Source of the DNA: an uncultured Clostridia bacterium
GTDB taxonomy: Bacteria > Bacillota > Clostridia > Lachnospirales > Lachnospiraceae
Assembly: GCA_947304065.1 (NCBI GenBank)
Contig: CAMZAI010000064.1
Coordinates: forward strand, 1 to 12,872
Reading direction: 5' to 3'
Length of the DNA stretch: 12,872 bases
This document shows, piece by piece, positions 12,436 to 12,872 of the stretch (within the stretch, counting starts at the first letter, position 1; each line of letters begins with the position of its first letter). Below the pieces are notes generated by a model. That model was not told the DNA's origin and made no database searches. It saw nothing but the letters and a program-made list of their open reading frames with translations. A program made the position numbers and the translations under genes.

Positions 12436-12872
12436 ATGGGCTTAATAGCTTTCATAAAAGAGGAGATGCAGGTCGTGATGGAGCGCGACCCCGCGGCAAA
12501 AACGGCGTGGGAAGTGTTCCTGTACCCGGGCTTCCGCGCCATAATCAGGCACAGGTTCGAGCACAAACTGTATCTTAAAAAGCATTATTTCCTCGCGCGC
12601 TGGCTGTCACAGCGTACCGCGCGCAGGACAGGCATAGAGATCCATCCCGGCGCCACGATCGGAAAGGGACTTTTCATCGATCACGGCACCGGCGTGGTAA
12701 TAGGAGAGACAACCATAATCGGCGACAACGTGACGCTCTATCAGGGCGTTACTTTGGGCGGTACCGGAAAGGAGACGGGCAAGCGTCACCCGACGATCCG
12801 AGACAATGTCATGATCGGCTCGGGCGCGAAGGTGCTCGGTTCCTTCACCGTCGGCGAGAATTCGCTGATCGG
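12436..12872 (+). CDS. cysE: Serine O-acetyltransferase (EC 2.3.1.30), 3' end cut by window edge
   Basis: Transfers acetyl from acetyl-CoA to L-serine, the first step of cysteine synthesis. The visible 145 residues include the short helical N-terminal region of Gram-positive CysE (PGFRAIIRHRFEH, then WLSQRTARRTGIEIHPGA) and the start of the left-handed beta helix of hexapeptide repeats. D82-H83 in FIDHGTGVVIGE and H118 in GKRHPTI are the expected catalytic residues. IIGDNVTLYQGVTLGGTG and VMIGSGAKVLGSFTVGENSLI are hexapeptide coils. The last 30-80 residues are outside. AAGGAA lies eight bases before the ATG, 36 bases after the lipoprotein stop, suggesting the same transcript. No T-box or other cysteine-responsive leader fits in the gap. 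Confidence 0.95.
   Translation, partial: MGLIAFIKEEMQVVMERDPAAKTAWEVFLYPGFRAIIRHRFEHKLYLKKHYFLARWLSQRTARRTGIEIHPGATIGKGLFIDHGTGVVIGETTIIGDNVTLYQGVTLGGTGKETGKRHPTIRDNVMIGSGAKVLGSFTVGENSLI

Noticed and set aside
1..12872. CRISPR arrays, insertion sequences, prophage genes or a defence system
   Set aside because: No spaced repeat arrays, transposase, integrase or terminal inverted repeats were seen; the genes are housekeeping or metabolic with consistent codon use.

Overview
The window looks like chromosomal DNA from an anaerobic, low-redox Firmicute, most likely a plant-fibre-associated member of the Lachnospiraceae or a close relative. This is inferred from content and not from any database search: a YesN-type response regulator, a GH8 exo-oligoxylanase, a Rex redox repressor, a UvrX/YolD-type SOS cassette with a Gram-positive LexA-like box, strong GGAGG ribosome binding sites, and TTGACA/TATAAT promoters. 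Nothing looks like a phage, IS element or CRISPR array.

Left part (1-2942): a response regulator with a C-terminal AraC-type helix-turn-helix runs leftward off the window edge. It is divergent from a cytoplasmic GH8 reducing-end xylose-releasing exo-oligoxylanase. The 306-base gap between them holds a long imperfect hairpin, two 23-base direct repeats and a second hairpin just before the hydrolase.

Middle part (2943-7753): an NCS2/AzgA-type purine permease is preceded by a consensus promoter that lies inside a terminator-like inverted repeat. Converging on it from the right is a three-gene operon on the minus strand: an unrecognised 96-residue protein, a UvrX-like Y-family DNA polymerase and a small YolD-like protein. 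Its promoter (TTGACA, 17 bases, TATAGT) has a perfect CAAAC-N4-GTTTG palindrome in the spacer, the form expected for a LexA operator, and a second near-match just downstream of the start point. Divergent from it is an odd single-pass membrane protein with an N-terminal solute-binding-like domain but no signal peptide.

Right part (7754-12872): a bidirectional terminator closes both that gene and a two-tRNA minus-strand unit (Val-TAC, Met-CAT) with a consensus promoter. Then comes a tightly spaced plus-strand run: rex, ispF (with a cysteine-containing tail), galK, a lipoprotein with four peptidoglycan-binding repeats and an NlpC/P60 endopeptidase domain, and the start of cysE. Gaps of 12-58 bases suggest co-transcription, joining redox sensing, isoprenoid precursor synthesis, galactose use, cell-wall remodelling and cysteine synthesis.

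The observations most worth following are the SOS cassette with its uncharacterised first gene, the promoter nested in the inverted repeat before the permease, the exported-looking sensor domain without an export signal, and the hairpin that covers the galK ribosome binding site.
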